Origin: Heligmosomoides polygyrus polygyrus
Taxonomy: Eukaryota > Nematoda > Chromadorea > Rhabditida > Heligmosomidae
Reading direction: 5' to 3'
NCBI GenBank assembly: GCA_947396885.1
Contig: OX377205.1
Span: 20,137,407 to 20,201,406 of the forward strand
Length of the DNA stretch: 64,000 nucleotides
Shown here: positions 24,601-35,400 of the stretch, piece by piece
How positions within the stretch are numbered: the stretch's first letter is position 1
Layout of the letters: every line of letters starts with the position of its first letter
Notes under the pieces: generated by a model
The model's database searches: none
What the model was told of the DNA's origin: nothing
Seen by the model: the letters and a program-made list of their open reading frames with translations, nothing else
Made by a program: the position numbers and the translations under genes

Positions 24601-26181
24601 GTTGTATTTAATGCAACACAATATGGTTTAGGGCTGCTTCACATACTGACCCTCTCCCTCCCATTCACCCAAACCACTTTGTGTCCATATCTGTTATCAT
24701 GTATGATATCAGTTCATAAATAGCGTCTGCTGCGAGGGAGAAGGAATTCAGATGGAAGGCACTCGACTCACTGAGACGTCGTCCTACGAGTTGCTCTGCC
24801 GTTCGATGAACACGGAGAACGATATGAAAGACGAGCTGGATAGGAGGCGAAGAGCTGTATGAGTCGCCTTCGGATCACTCAAGGATTCCGCAGACCAGTG
24901 ATGAGCGGATTAATCGTTACCCGTTATAGGTTCCCGGAGTTTTGGTCTATCCGTTTGTTGTTCCTTATTAATACGTGTGAAAGGTCGACTTCCAATGGGC
25001 CGACCGGTGATCACGAAGCGACAAGACGGTGGACGGAAAGTCGAAATGGAAAAAAAGAGCGCTGGAGTAGACCCCGATGACGTCAAACGCCCTCGCGGAA
25101 GATCTTCAACGAAGTCGGTCGACTTGACGCTTACGATTTCACCACATCAGTGATCAATTCGAAATCGTTAAACTTCTCTCCTTTGTGATAAGAAAACGTA
25201 CCGCTTCCTGATGGCTTGTTCTCTTTGCTCCCACCAGCACCCGAGCCAAAAACCGTAGCCCTAGCCTGTTCGATGATCTTCTCCTTCGTTTTACATAGCT
25301 CTTCAATCTTCGCTAAATTGAAATGCCGTGAAAATTTGGAAGAAGGGTGTACCACTCACGAGCTGCACACTTACACTGGATTACGTCTTCCGTTATGGTT
25401 TTCTCGTGGCTGGATGATGTCCCAGATTCATTAGCGGAGTTTGGACGAGAATTCCGAGGCGATAGAGTCGACGCTACCGACATAAACGAATCGAGGTCGG
25501 TGGCATTTCTCGCGCTGTAACAATGACAACAGAATAGCATATTTCAGGATGGAAAACGGCATCTGACGCGAAAAAAAGTGGGGGCACCCTTCCCATAGCA
25601 CCACTGCAACACCACTAGCGCCGATAGAGATGAAAACAGCAAAAGCCAGATAGCTCATCCCGGGTACGGGTGGGTGCTGATCGGTCCCACGAGGTGTGGA
25701 TGTTGCGTTCGATCAAACGGCGCCGGTGGTGTAATGGCGTGGAGCATTCCCGCCCGGTTAGAGGGAGGTGCGGGTTCGAGTCCCGCCTGGCGCTAGAAGT
25801 TTTGATCGCAACAAAACATCGTCGTGACAGCTTACAACCTTGATACCAGCCAATTGAGGCTTAAAGAAACTGATTTGAAAAGCCAGATATTTTCCGCTTC
25901 ATCCTGTCTTGAGGAGGGTGACACCATATGGCATCGGCCAACGTACTCTTGTGCATGAGCGCTCCTTCCTTGCTTATGGTACTCTCCATCGTCCCTCTTT
26001 CGATATCTAATACACAGGGGCGGGGGTGCCCCTCCCTTTCGCGGATGTGCCGAAAAAGGAGAAATCCTGTCTACCTATTCATAGAGAAATCCATCGGTGC
26101 CGTCAGATACGATTCACTTGTGCTGGAGTCCACTCCACCATCGTCACTGGCGGCGTCACACAACGACAGAAACTCGTCCAT
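12647..26181 (-). CDS. mcm-10: MCM10 replication initiation factor, 19 exons, 762 aa
   Basis: Nuclear DNA-binding protein that helps activate the CMG helicase and recruits polymerase alpha. Exons: 26181-26075, 25514-25375, 25312-25202, 23435-23315, 23258-23159, 23098-22992, 22928-22834, 22795-22665, 19699-19406, 19107-18999, 18819-18744, 18506-18293, 16248-16175, 15958-15925, 15846-15771, 15711-15593, 15540-15424, 12981-12832, 12760-12647. All phases join, giving 2289 nt without a stop. Residues 1-190 are an acidic, coiled-coil-like N-terminus. Residues about 260-402 form the OB fold ([12 protein letters not shown], then DLGTCK). A CCCH zinc finger follows (C401, C411, C423, then HH). The C-terminal zinc domain has CKKC, the [11 protein letters not shown] block, PCK and HC, then a VRGEERKF tail. 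Introns 3, 8, 12 and 17 are 1.8-3.0 kb and hold transposons. The least certain boundaries are exons 5, 7 and 12, whose acceptors are weak. Confidence 0.93.
13185..13455 (+). repeat. tRNA-derived SINE copy 4 (mcm-10 intron 17)
   Basis: Contains GCGCCAGCTGTCGCGTGTAC, a weakened box B (GATTCGGACTTC), AACCAAGCCTTCCATC, and GTAGAATGTGTG near the 3' end. Antisense to mcm-10. Confidence 0.75.
13581..14690. mobile_element. Foldback element with ~430-bp inverted arms (mcm-10 intron 17)
   Basis: Left arm 13581-14010 and right arm 14260-14690 are diverged inverted copies, ending in CTAGGGAAGGGTTTNGACCTCC. The arms share GGGGGCCTCACCACAGG and CGAAATGACCTTTTGTTC. No target duplication was identified. Confidence 0.75.
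14938..15075 (-). repeat. tRNA-derived SINE copy 5, 3' half (mcm-10 intron 17)
   Basis: The tail (AGGATAAAGGATTAAGG on plus) is followed by GGGCCACGCATTCTACTT, CTACGGGATATCGTGG and GAATGCGTATTTGGC, in minus orientation. A decayed plus-strand head-like piece lies at 14757-14860. Confidence 0.7.
17414..17596. mobile_element. 183-bp TIR element of the GATCTATCCTAG family (mcm-10 intron 12)
   Basis: Ends GATCTATCCTAGT and ACTAGGATAGATC are exact inverses. Interior shares GAAACNAA and GAAGG blocks with 180-300. No clear target duplication. Confidence 0.6.
17641..18292 (-). other. Two open frames inside mcm-10 intron 12
   Basis: Unusually stop-poor intronic DNA. One frame covers 17641-18012. Another continues from mcm-10 exon 12 to 18032. 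Each contains a similar short stretch ([14 protein letters not shown] and [14 protein letters not shown]), so this may be an old duplicated segment. No family is recognised, and MCM10 conservation skips it. Confidence 0.3.
18552..18700. repeat. Imperfect palindrome, ~150 bp (mcm-10 intron 11)
   Basis: CACAGGAGTGCGGGAACGCG faces an inverted copy containing CGTTCCCGCACACTGCGG. Probably a small MITE; target duplication not resolved. Confidence 0.5.
21166..22057 (-). mobile_element. mariner-type transposon, internally deleted, 892 bp
   Basis: TIRs of 28 bp, matching at about 24 positions: left CCGGGCTGTGCGATAATTTC..., right the inverse of CCAGGCTGTCCAATAATTCC.... TA duplications flank it at 21164-21165 and 22058-22059. 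Full-length relatives are about 1.3 kb. It lies inside an older TA-flanked element within mcm-10 intron 8. Confidence 0.92.
21221..21889 (-). pseudogene. mariner transposase with in-frame deletion, 222 aa
   Basis: Cut-and-paste transposase of the mariner family. The N-terminal helix-turn-helix part is present ([20 protein letters not shown]). The C-terminal catalytic part has [11 protein letters not shown] and [13 protein letters not shown], with the usual 34 residues between the two Asp. Between EDREHPLK and IMLCCWWD about 120 residues are absent, including the first catalytic Asp, yet the frame stays open. After NRW the ending is out of frame with the expected family C-terminus, which reads on in another frame ([10 protein letters not shown]). 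The protein should therefore be inactive. Full-length relatives are near 345 residues. Confidence 0.9.
24080..24900 (+). mobile_element. RTE-like retrotransposon fragments (mcm-10 intron 3)
   Basis: Two pieces. At 24115-24200 the frame gives a relic of the C-terminus. At 24740-24890 it reads [20 protein letters not shown] and VAFGSLKDS, matching the region after YVYLGREVNM in the family. Both have stops. Confidence 0.5.
25720..25794 (+). tRNA. tRNA-like gene, 75 nt, atypical anticodon arm
   Basis: The ends pair over seven positions (GCGCCGG with CTGGCGC, one G-U). The T arm is perfect (GCGGG, TTCGAGT, CCCGC). Box A (TGGTGTAATGG) and box B (GGTTCGAGTCC) are both present. The anticodon arm has a mismatch, and C instead of U at position 33, so decoding is doubtful. 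It lies antisense in mcm-10 intron 1. Flanking bases 25704-25719 and 25799-25812 are inverted copies that extend the acceptor helix. It is a tRNA gene, a pseudogene or a SINE founder. Confidence 0.55.
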
Positions 26182-26313
26182 TGGTAGTCAGGGACCTAGC
26201 CATCCAATACTGTATTGTCTAGTTTTTCGTATAAGAATGCTTGAAAATAGGTACTCGAGGATCGGACGAATAACATGCTGGATTGTATACCACATAAGAA
26301 ATAATGAAAATAA

Positions 26314-26319
26314 TTTATT
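26314..26319 (-). promoter_or_regulatory. Poly(A) signal AATAAA for pbs-5
   Basis: AATAAA on the minus strand 145 nt after the pbs-5 stop and 133 nt before the mcm-10 start. Confidence 0.6.
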
Positions 26320-26463
26320 ACAGAAGTTTTTTAACAGCTTACACAAAAAGACAACGCATAACATTTTTGTGTTTTCGAGGACATTAATCACTGCCAAGGC
26401 GAATAGAAAATCAGTCTCTAGAACATCGTTGGAGGAAGAGAAAACACGCTTCAAGACAAAGGA

Positions 26464-29400
26464 TCAGTCATCACGAGGTTCATATGCGATATCACGACCA
26501 AGCTCGTCGGCGAACTCGTACCACAGCTTGCTGACGTCGATAGGCGGCAAGCGGATCTTCTCCGTTGGTGTAATGTGGACCACTGGAAGTAAACTTCTGC
26601 GTAAAGGATACAACTTCTTCTACCTAGCAAATTATAAGGATAAGGGATAAAGGGCGGCGTTATTCAATCCTCTTTAGGAGGCGCCACGCATTCTACTTCT
26701 ACGGGATGTCGTGGAGGCGTGTTGAATGCGTATTTGGCCATACAATGACTTGTGGTGGCGGCCGATGAACTAGTCAGCGCGTTATCCTTCCCAGATAAGT
26801 CTGATACCAATTCACCGACCCCGGAGGGATGGAAGGCTTGATTGGCCTGGGCAGGAAATCCGAACGAGGAATCTGGTATCGGGTGCAGGCGACAGCCGGC
26901 GCCTCCTTCGACTGCGCTCCACGTGCCTCAGCAAAGTATACTGCGGTAAATCGCTCTAATCCTCAACAAACAATCACACGATACGATCTTCATGAGCTAT
27001 ATCTACATACCCTTCACTCATTATACAAACTGTTTGAGAGAAAAAACTGCCTGATTGGTGTTAAAAAGTTTTTTTTAACAAAAGCAAGGCTTAAGGCTTG
27101 CAATGAAGAGCAACGCTGCGAAAATCTCCTAGTGTACCAATTGCTGAGCTTGGGTCATGCGCTCGCGTAGTTATTCGTGATGCTTTCTAGATAGAGTAAG
27201 TGTTGCTTTCTTGGAGTTTACTGCTTTGGATTTATGGGCTCAATTATGCTAAAACTTCGTTTTGCGTTTAATTTTGATTACTCGAGGTTACCTGCAAAAT
27301 TTTGAACAAGGACTGGCCCATTGAGATGAATTTGCTAGCCCCTAATGTCACGAATTGATCTAATATTGGCTAGTCCACTCATCCGTCATTCTGGCGCCAA
27401 AGGCACGATCATAGGATCGCAGGTCGAAGAGCGGTGGGTACACGAATAAATATTCATTCGTAGCGTAATTCATGACGCCTCACCGCAACAGGGGCTTGTT
27501 CTAGTAAAGAAACTTCTTTCTTGGGCATAAAGTAAGGCGGGTATCAAAATTATTGTTCATCTTAATTCTGAATCCAAATTTTATGAGCACACTCAAGAAA
27601 CCAAACATCCCAGACAAACTCATAACCCCACAAAGCGAAAAATTAAATGCAATATGCTATAGAAAAACTTAAATTAAACAGCATTTGTGCATAGTCATAA
27701 TATAACCAAGCAAAATCGAGTCTCAGTTTGGGATACCAGAATATTCTCGTTTCCCTACTCTTCAAAACAAGTTGTAGAACTTTGACGTAGCTATGCGGAG
27801 AAGGATTTTATCACATCGGGAAATGCTTATAATCTTCGAAACCATTGAATACTGATCTTGTCTCACTGTTAATGACTGGGATTTCGCCAGCAATGGCGTA
27901 AGCCAATTCGTTGTTTCGGATAGCTTTATCATTTGATGCCAAAATTATGTTGATAAATCGGTCTGTCAAATTCTGGGGCCTCTTGACATACTCACAACCA
28001 AACTTTCCCACTGTGATGTATTGCAGAAGACAATGAGAGAAGAAGAATAGTTGAGTGAGGAGGTAAGCGCATGTCTGAACGGTCAGCAAGAGTCCCGTGG
28101 ACGGGTCTCCACCTAACCTGTAGCGATGGATGGATGAATAGCGACTTGTAGGAAGGAACTAGGAACAACTGAGATGATGACCCTGAGGGATTTGAAAGCC
28201 TTGGAAAGGTGGAGTGAAGTATATAAAGAAAGCGACTTACAGTTGCAAACACCACCAGATCCAGAATCTCTGTAGGTGGCGTGCATGATGGCTCGGCGTC
28301 CAAGCTTTAACGCCTCTTCGTCCGTCATTTTGCGCTTGTAGTGCGTGTCGAGAATACCGTAGGCGTTCAGTGAGCCGGAACCAACGCTGCACATTTGGAG
28401 CTGGCATCGATCACCGTCGCTATCAACCTTAACAAGTAATCAAGTTAATTTCGAGGTCTGGGCTTCCTGATCTAGAAATCCTGCCTTATTTCTGACTCAT
28501 ATTCATGCAGAGGTTGAAATAATCCACGAAAGACTGACCACACAACTTATTGAATACTTTGGAAGAAAAGCTTCTGAAGAGCGTTCTGTAAGCGAAATCC
28601 TAGCCAAAAAGGACCTAGAGATCGCGTCGAGCATTACAAACTACTTTGTGACTAAAAAAGTGCGGGCAATTGGAACGCACTCATATAAGTAACCCAAGTG
28701 AACACACCTTGAAGATCTGAGGCCCTCTCTTGTCATAGCCAGCAATCATTGAGCCCTGAAATGTCAGCCCGATTAAAAGGCACGAGGGCCATGCGGCAGC
28801 TAGGTGATATTACAGACAAAACAAGGAAACGGAACGGTTAAGCAGCATACCACAGACAGGCCCATGCCGCGGTAGCCATAAAGAACATTGGCGAAGTACT
28901 TGCTCGCAGCGCTAACAGTTATTTGAGTCTTTTCACGAAGCTCGAACAGACTGAAATAAAAATGCGTAAACATCATCATCAAGGAGATCTAGGAGCACAG
29001 AAGGCGCCGACTGTCCAGATTCAGCTGAAAAGTACAAAACACTGTTTGTGCAGTGCCGGGGTCCCGCAAACTATTGCACATTATGTTGATGTAGAATGTC
29101 CGGTGCATCCCGGAAAAGGCATTGATTAATTTTAACTTTTACCATCTCCAGATAAACGTATAGCATAAAGATCGTCGTTAATCAATGCCTTTGCGGAATA
29201 CGCAATCGATTTATGTGGGAGCTTTTGAATGCGGATTTAGCCTGCCAAAGATCTAGTCGCCACAACGAATCCGGGCCAGCTCATTGAAAATCGAGAAGGT
29301 AAGAGTCGAGACAAGAACTTTGAGTCGGAGAGTGCAAGACAGCCGGCGCCTCCTCGGAGTAGTGTTACCAGCTTCTACCGATACTCGAGATCTGAGCTGT

Positions 29401-29924
29401 CGCAGCACCGCACTTACTTGCAGTATTTGGCGACCGTTCTGGTCCAGAACTGGCAGTCAGCAGCCCCTCCAGCCATAGTGGCCACCATATGATCTCCGAT
29501 GTCCAGAATCTTCATGACAGACTTCGATGCTGAAACGGCTTCTATCAGCTAGGTGAGCAGAGGGGTCAATATAGGAACATACAGATGTATTCTCCAGAGG
29601 AGGCTCGCGAGTCGACAGCGACGACGATTCCACCTTTGTCATTGGAGGTGGCTGGCTCGTAGATGAAAGCAAGGGTTGTGGTACCCTTACGGAACTGCAG
29701 ATTCTTTGCGTCCTTACCGAAATGCGTCGCCACGAAATCTTTAGCCTATAAGACCAATAATGACAATAGATCGCAAAGAAAGAACGACCAGGACGTACCT
29801 GAATGCCTAGAGGAGGCTGAGGGAAGGCGAAAGTACTCGGAATCGGCTCATGCATGAACTGCTGCTTTATGACGGCAATATCGTGAGTCTCTTCATCGTG
29901 TTCGTCAAAACCGAGACCCCACAT
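26464..29924 (-). CDS. pbs-5: 20S proteasome subunit beta-5 (chymotrypsin-like), 7 exons, 284 aa
   Basis: Catalytic beta-5 subunit of the 20S proteasome. Exons: 29924-29799, 29745-29583, 29529-29418, 28950-28851, 28755-28708, 28427-28241, 26582-26464; every phase joins and the total is 855 nt. The propeptide is residues 1-63. The mature N-terminus is expected at Thr64 in KGTTTLAF, the active nucleophile. Other family marks are AVDSRASSGEY (catalytic Asp), SVMKI (catalytic Lys), MAGGAADCQFW, LFELREK, GYDKRGP, SVGSGS and YRDSGSGG, then a C-terminal NLVHI...LWYEF. Mature Thr to catalytic Asp is 7 residues longer than usual. ATG was chosen because a CTACAG acceptor ends one base before it, which suits spliced-leader addition. 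The last intron (26583-28240) contains a SINE. A poly(A) signal lies at 26314-26319. Confidence 0.95.
26632..26935 (-). repeat. tRNA-derived SINE copy 6 (pbs-5 intron 6)
   Basis: Near full-length minus copy. The tail is ATAAGGATAAGGGATAAAGG on plus, then GCCACGCATTCTACTTCTAC, GAATGCGTATTTGGCCATAC and GTGCAGGCGACAGCCGGCGC. It starts about 50 bp upstream of the last pbs-5 exon, in the sense direction. Confidence 0.85.
27811..28018 (-). other. Open frame inside pbs-5 intron 6, unrecognised
   Basis: A 67-residue frame opens after a CATCACAG acceptor and ends at TGA, containing EYVKRPQNLTDRF and IAGEIPVINSETR. It would also splice in phase to pbs-5 exon 6, giving an alternative C-terminus that lacks the conserved one. 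No family is recognised. It may be an alternative last exon or a relic. Confidence 0.25.
29210..29375 (-). repeat. tRNA-derived SINE remnant (pbs-5 intron 3)
   Basis: Short matches in order: TTTTGAATGCGGATTTAGCC and, 100 bp on, GCAAGACAGCCGGCGCCTCC. The middle has decayed. A tail-like GTAGAATGTCCGGTGCATCC lies at 29090 in the opposite sense. Confidence 0.4.
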
Positions 29925-29931
29925 TCTGTAG
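29925..29931 (-). promoter_or_regulatory. Likely spliced-leader acceptor before pbs-5
   Basis: CTACAG sits one base before the ATG, a common trans-splice layout in nematodes. Confidence 0.4.
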
Positions 29932-32481
29932 TGCACAATAGTTGAATGTTCAGCGACCAAATGACCTCGAAAAACTCGGAAAAATAGTAAGCAAATAAAC
30001 GAGCGATGAATACTCTACGCATTTTCATCAAGACAGAAGCAAGACTCTGCACAAATTTTATTGGAAACATAGGCATTTTGTATAAAATGTCCAGCAACAA
30101 TAAGGAAAACAAGGTAAGATGTGAAACAAAGGTAGGCAAAACAGGTCTAATAACACAGTCATCTATAACATAGCGTCTATCAATAAATAACAAGCCTTGT
30201 ACTCTCGAAGAAGCCGTGGCAACACATTCCAATAGGATGATGAACGAGTCGTTCCTAGGGTTATTAGCATAGCGGCTCGCTGTCTACTAGCCGTGAAAGT
30301 TGCGTGAGTGGATGATATGAAAAACTTCGAAGATTCAGAAGACTATCCGAATTCTGATGAAGCAACCTGGAATGAAACGAAATACCTAAACAATCAATCC
30401 TGCTTAATCCCGTTTCGCTGTCATTTTGCTATTATCTGTGACTTCAAACATAGTTGGTTTTATCGTACTTATAGTTATGGTTGTAGGCTTGCCTATGTCA
30501 AAAAGTGGATCCACTTTTGTAAATAAAAGCCAAGAAAGTAGGTCCGAGGAATCCTTAGCAGAGCAACAAAAAAGGCTTCATTTAAGGAGCACTTGTTCAA
30601 TCGAGAATGCTTCCCTATGCTTGATGGAGCCACCGAGCACATTAGGAAGCTTCAACGCACATTGCAATGGGCTGCTGATGCTTAGAACAGCTTTATTATA
30701 ATCGCTAACGTACTATAGCCTTCAGTATCCTTAAACTACTATGGTGCTTTGGTGGAGCCATATCCCTAGCATCAAAACTACTAGGTAAGATTTTCCGTAT
30801 TCAGTCTGTGCATTATAAAGCTCCGCTAGACCCAGAATTAGATTATGCTCTACTCTTTGGAGAGCAGCAAGGAGTGCTCACGCAAAACTTTGACAAATGT
30901 TTTAGAATTACAGCATAGGAATCAGAATAAAAATGTAGAAGCAACTAGCACCGCCACTTTGTTATCTCTTCAGGATTTCAACAGCAAATGACCTCTCATA
31001 GTGAACAAGTGACAGCTGCGTAGCTATAAGCGCTTTACAATATGAGTTTTTAAAGTTTTGCGTCACAGTTCCGGGACGTTTACAGGCGCAGCTCAAGTTA
31101 TCAATAGTTGTCTTTGTAAAACAGTTGGCGATCGTTTTTATCTGCATTTCGAGGTTGTTCTGCTGTAAGTTTTAGTAACAGTGCTAACATTTCAATGGCT
31201 CATATTTGTCCAAAAAAGAGTACAAGAAATAGAGATCCAATCTATCACACCAAATGAAAACCCCCTTTCTAGCTGTAACGTTTCAGTAGAAAAAAACATC
31301 ACTGAAAGCCCATTCAAACGAGGATAAACACACTGCTTGATCTAGATGACGTGCGTTTTCGAAGCATTGTATTGGTAGGACCACATGAATAGGCATGGAC
31401 GTGAAATATGAGTAAAAGAGTAAGGATACAGAAGGCAGAAATTAATTGTAGAAAACGGAACAACTGCATAATGAATGCCTTTGGTCTAGTGCATAGCATT
31501 TTTAATTCTACCAGAACCATCCTCGAAATGTACAGATGCAAACACCAACAAGAACATACTCAAATGTCGAGGTGTTTTAAAGATACAAGATGGAGACATA
31601 CTACCTTAGCAGAAGAAACCAAACCGTGATTTGATTATGGGTTCGAGAATATCTTCGTATATGGAATGGGACGAATAACAGGAAAAAAGAAACCCATATA
31701 AATATAATCTTTTGGATTGTTTTTCAAAATGACACTGCCTAATCTTTTTTAAGGGCTGGATGTGAATTTGGACCCTGACTTGCACGACCAGCAGATCGTG
31801 AATCAATGTCCTCTTCATTTCAGTATGAGTAGCGGTAACTCGTCGGCGGTATTATACCAAAACTACGACACAATACGGGAGTATTGGTCTAGTTTTAGTA
31901 TAATACCGCCCACGAGAGCTATGCTGTGTAAGAGAGCTATGCTTAGTAACTTACCTAACCGTCTTATCCTTAGAAAAGAGGATGGCTCGGTGACAACTGC
32001 AATATGAAGTGACTCTTTGAAAACACGAAAAATTATGTGCACATCGATCCGGAGAGGGGAAGGCGGTGGTTCTTCTGAAGAGACGAGATACCTTGCTCCT
32101 TTATAAGCATTTGGACCCGCCTGATATGTTTCGAAGACCATTTGATGGAAAAACGATCACTTGAAGTATATGTCCTTTGAGTGGAAAATAAGAGAATGAA
32201 AGCAATCATTCGATCAACTGCATCTAATGTGTGCTTCCCTCACATTTTCATTTGAGCGCACCTTACCAAGAGTTTACTGTTTTTCAAATCCCGCTTTGTA
32301 TTTTAGCGAGAGAGGTCGCAAATATTTCCGATTTACTCAGAAATAAGAAACACACCTCTATATATGAACCAACTGTATCCCACAAAACGGCCTTTAAAGC
32401 AATGAGTTTTAGGCGCACTCTACGCAGTAGCTTCCAATATACTATGAAGACCTCACCTTAGGATGACAGAAATTGTCGAAT
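29932..32481. other. Intergenic between pbs-5 and jagn-1
   Basis: 2.5 kb with one possible receptor-like relic (30308-30701) and an inverted TATAATACC pair near 31850-31905. No other gene seen. Confidence 0.4.
30308..30701 (+). pseudogene. Possible receptor-like exon fragment with a frameshift
   Basis: From ATG 30317 the frame gives an acidic peptide with two N-glycosylation sequons (NET, NQS). After a one-base frame change at about 30425 a hydrophobic run appears (NIVGFIVLIVMVVGL). This order is reminiscent of the start of a 7-TM receptor, but no second membrane segment follows and the two parts are out of frame. It may be a pseudogene or chance. Confidence 0.2.
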
Positions 32482-35400
32482 CTAATCCCGTTTGACAGGA
32501 GTCCAAGCAGCCGCCAAATGGTACGAGAAATACATTGCGAAGCAGTGGATCTGCAGTGCGACGGCGAAGAACACGTACCAAATAATCACCATAGGAAATA
32601 TACCCTGAAAGCCGAACTATAATCACGCCTGGAACAACTTAAGAGCGAGAGCCCGAACCCTGAAAGTGGGAGTGTTGCTGCTTTCTTGATCCTGTACATA
32701 GTCGAAAAGCTCTGGAAGCTGCCCACCCAAGCCAATCATGCATGGGAGGATTCCGAAGAGAAAGTGCCCGTAGTAGTGGTAGTTGATCAGTTTCACCTAA
32801 GTAACTCAATAATTATTATCGGCCGTACGAAAACGAGAGCCGATGAGTTGGTACCTTATTTTTGGAGAAGGACATCATCGCGCAGATGATTGGAATGAAC
32901 GAAAAGCACCACATGTACTCCCATGGATAGGCCGACGGCATATCGAGTCTCTCGAAAAAAGCGCTCCTCCAGCCGAACTCTCTCCGCAAAACCTCGCTTC
33001 CAACCTGAAAATGTTCAGCTTTCTTCCGCTGATAGGCGTTAACCTGACAAACGACAGCACCACAAAGGCAACAGCCAATTGCTGCACTGAAAACAAAGTG
33101 CACAGAAATTTTATTGATTACCTTGGCCCACATGAAGATCAGGATGAGGATATGAGGCACGAAGAACCATTTGAGGATGAATTTGTATTGCGCGCTGAAA
33201 ATAGTTTCCATGCATTTGGAGCAGCCAGACAGTAACTCAATAAAAAAAACTTTAACCGAAAATTGAGAGTTGACATAACTGTTAACCGTTAATAAACTAA
33301 TTATGCGGAGGACGTTAAAAATGATAGTGCTAAGCAATTCCAAGCAACTTTGCTGTCTTTTACTTCTGAAATAGGTGACAAGCTCTAGTGCGCAGCTTGC
33401 TCCTACAAATACTTGTAGATTTGGTCTGGAGCAGCACCTCCTTCCTCTTTTACATTGAGGGAATGTGTAAACATGTAACATAAACTACATGTGTTCGGTA
33501 CCATATCGAGATGATTTGAAAGCGTATTTAGCCGTAAAGCATTTACTATTATGGTGTCGACCCGATGGAAAAGTCAGTGTTGTATCCTTCCCAAACAAGT
33601 CTGGTACCAATTCACCGACGCCGAAGGGATGAAATGCCTGGATGGTCTCGACAGAACTCGTAGAAGAAACCCCGATTCGAGACTCAGAGGTCAGCCGCTG
33701 CTCCTCCGAATGATAACAAAAAGAACGGATGGTTGTGGATCCAAGCCTGAGATATGGAAGACCTCAGGGATTGGCTATAGTGTGGGCTGGTGAGATAGGG
33801 TCAATCAGATCAGGGATCATTTCGTGTGCACGCGATGTTATGATAAGCTCCCATATCGATCGCACGACGCGATGAGCTCGTCTTGTGTTCTTGAACCTTC
33901 CGGAAGCTTCTATAACCTCTTACTCCAATTACCCTCTTTTTCAGTGACTTTCGGTGTTCTTTGTTGTTTTTCAAGGCCAGAACTGGGCTACAGATCTAAC
34001 CACAAGGTCATTTTTAAAATTTCTTGCGTCATATATTATTCCCCCGTTAAAGGTGTTGCTTGCCTTTTTACATGGTCTATTTCATTTTTATCACCCTTAC
34101 GTAAGAGAATGTGATCACCCAGACTAGGACTACATCCACATACGAAGAAGACGCGATCAAGCCGGCGTTCGTCGAGAACCGATGGATAGAATGTAGATTA
34201 TTTTTAGTGTCTGCATCTGCTATTTCCACCAGCGGTTCATACCTTTCTTTGTTTCCCGTTATTCTTAGTCAACTATTCACGTCTTCTATGTATCTAATAG
34301 GGGGATTGCTTTCCCCGAACTTATTTTGCACTTTCCATGTTTTTTTTTTCGGAGTCTCGCATTGTCTTGGAGGTGATAAATGGAAAAGAGAAACGCTTAG
34401 CATATGAAAAAAGAAAAGCATGAGAAATGCGAAAAATAGGTGACCAGTGACTGTATAGATGAGCAATAAATCCAGAGCTAGTGAATTAGCGAATTCCCAT
34501 TACGATGCACCACACATGCTACTTCACGGAATATCTTGGTGGCCATTTAAATGCGTGTTCGGTCTACACAATGAGCAGCGCCGATTTGCCGATGGACATT
34601 TCAGTGTTTATCCTCGCCAGAATAGTTTGGTAGAAGTTCACCAACCACGGATGCCTTGCTCGGTCAGGATTCTAACAAAAGAACCTCTGATCGGGGTGCC
34701 CCCTCCCCCGACTGCAGCTTGCTCCCAGATGAGCAATCAGGAAGAGACAAGTAGCAAAAAATAACAAAATGGGAAGAAGAATGGCGAAGAAGCGACGGTG
34801 CGACAATCAGTAGCCATCTTCCGAGGTTTGAAATGAGCTACTAACCCTATGGTCTCGCAGCGACCACCTCACGTAGTAAAGGGAACTCGTCTATAGCTAT
34901 TCGCTAACCTTCAAACGTTTACTAACGACTCTGCTAGTCTAGATCAAATTCCAAGGAGGGTTGGTAGGGCAAAATAGCCTACTAAGCTTTGACTAGGGTA
35001 AAATCGCTTTATCATAATCATTGCCAGCTTCTCGGATAGGAAATCTTCGTTTTGCTGACTTCTTAACTACATCATCGCACTCATCATTAAACGTCCGTTG
35101 GAAAAAAGTACGGACGAGTTTCCAGGCGAGTTCTCGGGAGCGGCGGGAGTGTCAAATCGCGTTTTTACTTCCTTCGCTGTCAGAGACGCAAGGAGAGGGG
35201 TCCAACAAGATATACTCACAATCACCGTAAAGCTTACAGGTGTAAATTTAGCCACAATATTACTGATGAGAGGAACGTCAGAGACAGAACTTTCGAATTA
35301 TGGAGAAATTAAGCAAGCGAGCTAATGCTGATTTGATGCCTCACTATTACACTTGCCGCAGATGTATACAAAAAATACTTGTTTTTCGGCATGCTACAGG

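Noticed and set aside
25928..26650. Long plus-strand open frame of 240 codons
   Set aside because: It lies antisense over mcm-10 exon 1 and pbs-5 exon 7, whose minus-strand translations match known families.
27811..28018. Last exon of pbs-5
   Set aside because: Joins in phase, but lacks the family C-terminus. The exon at 26464-26582 supplies it in the same phase. Kept only as an unexplained open stretch.
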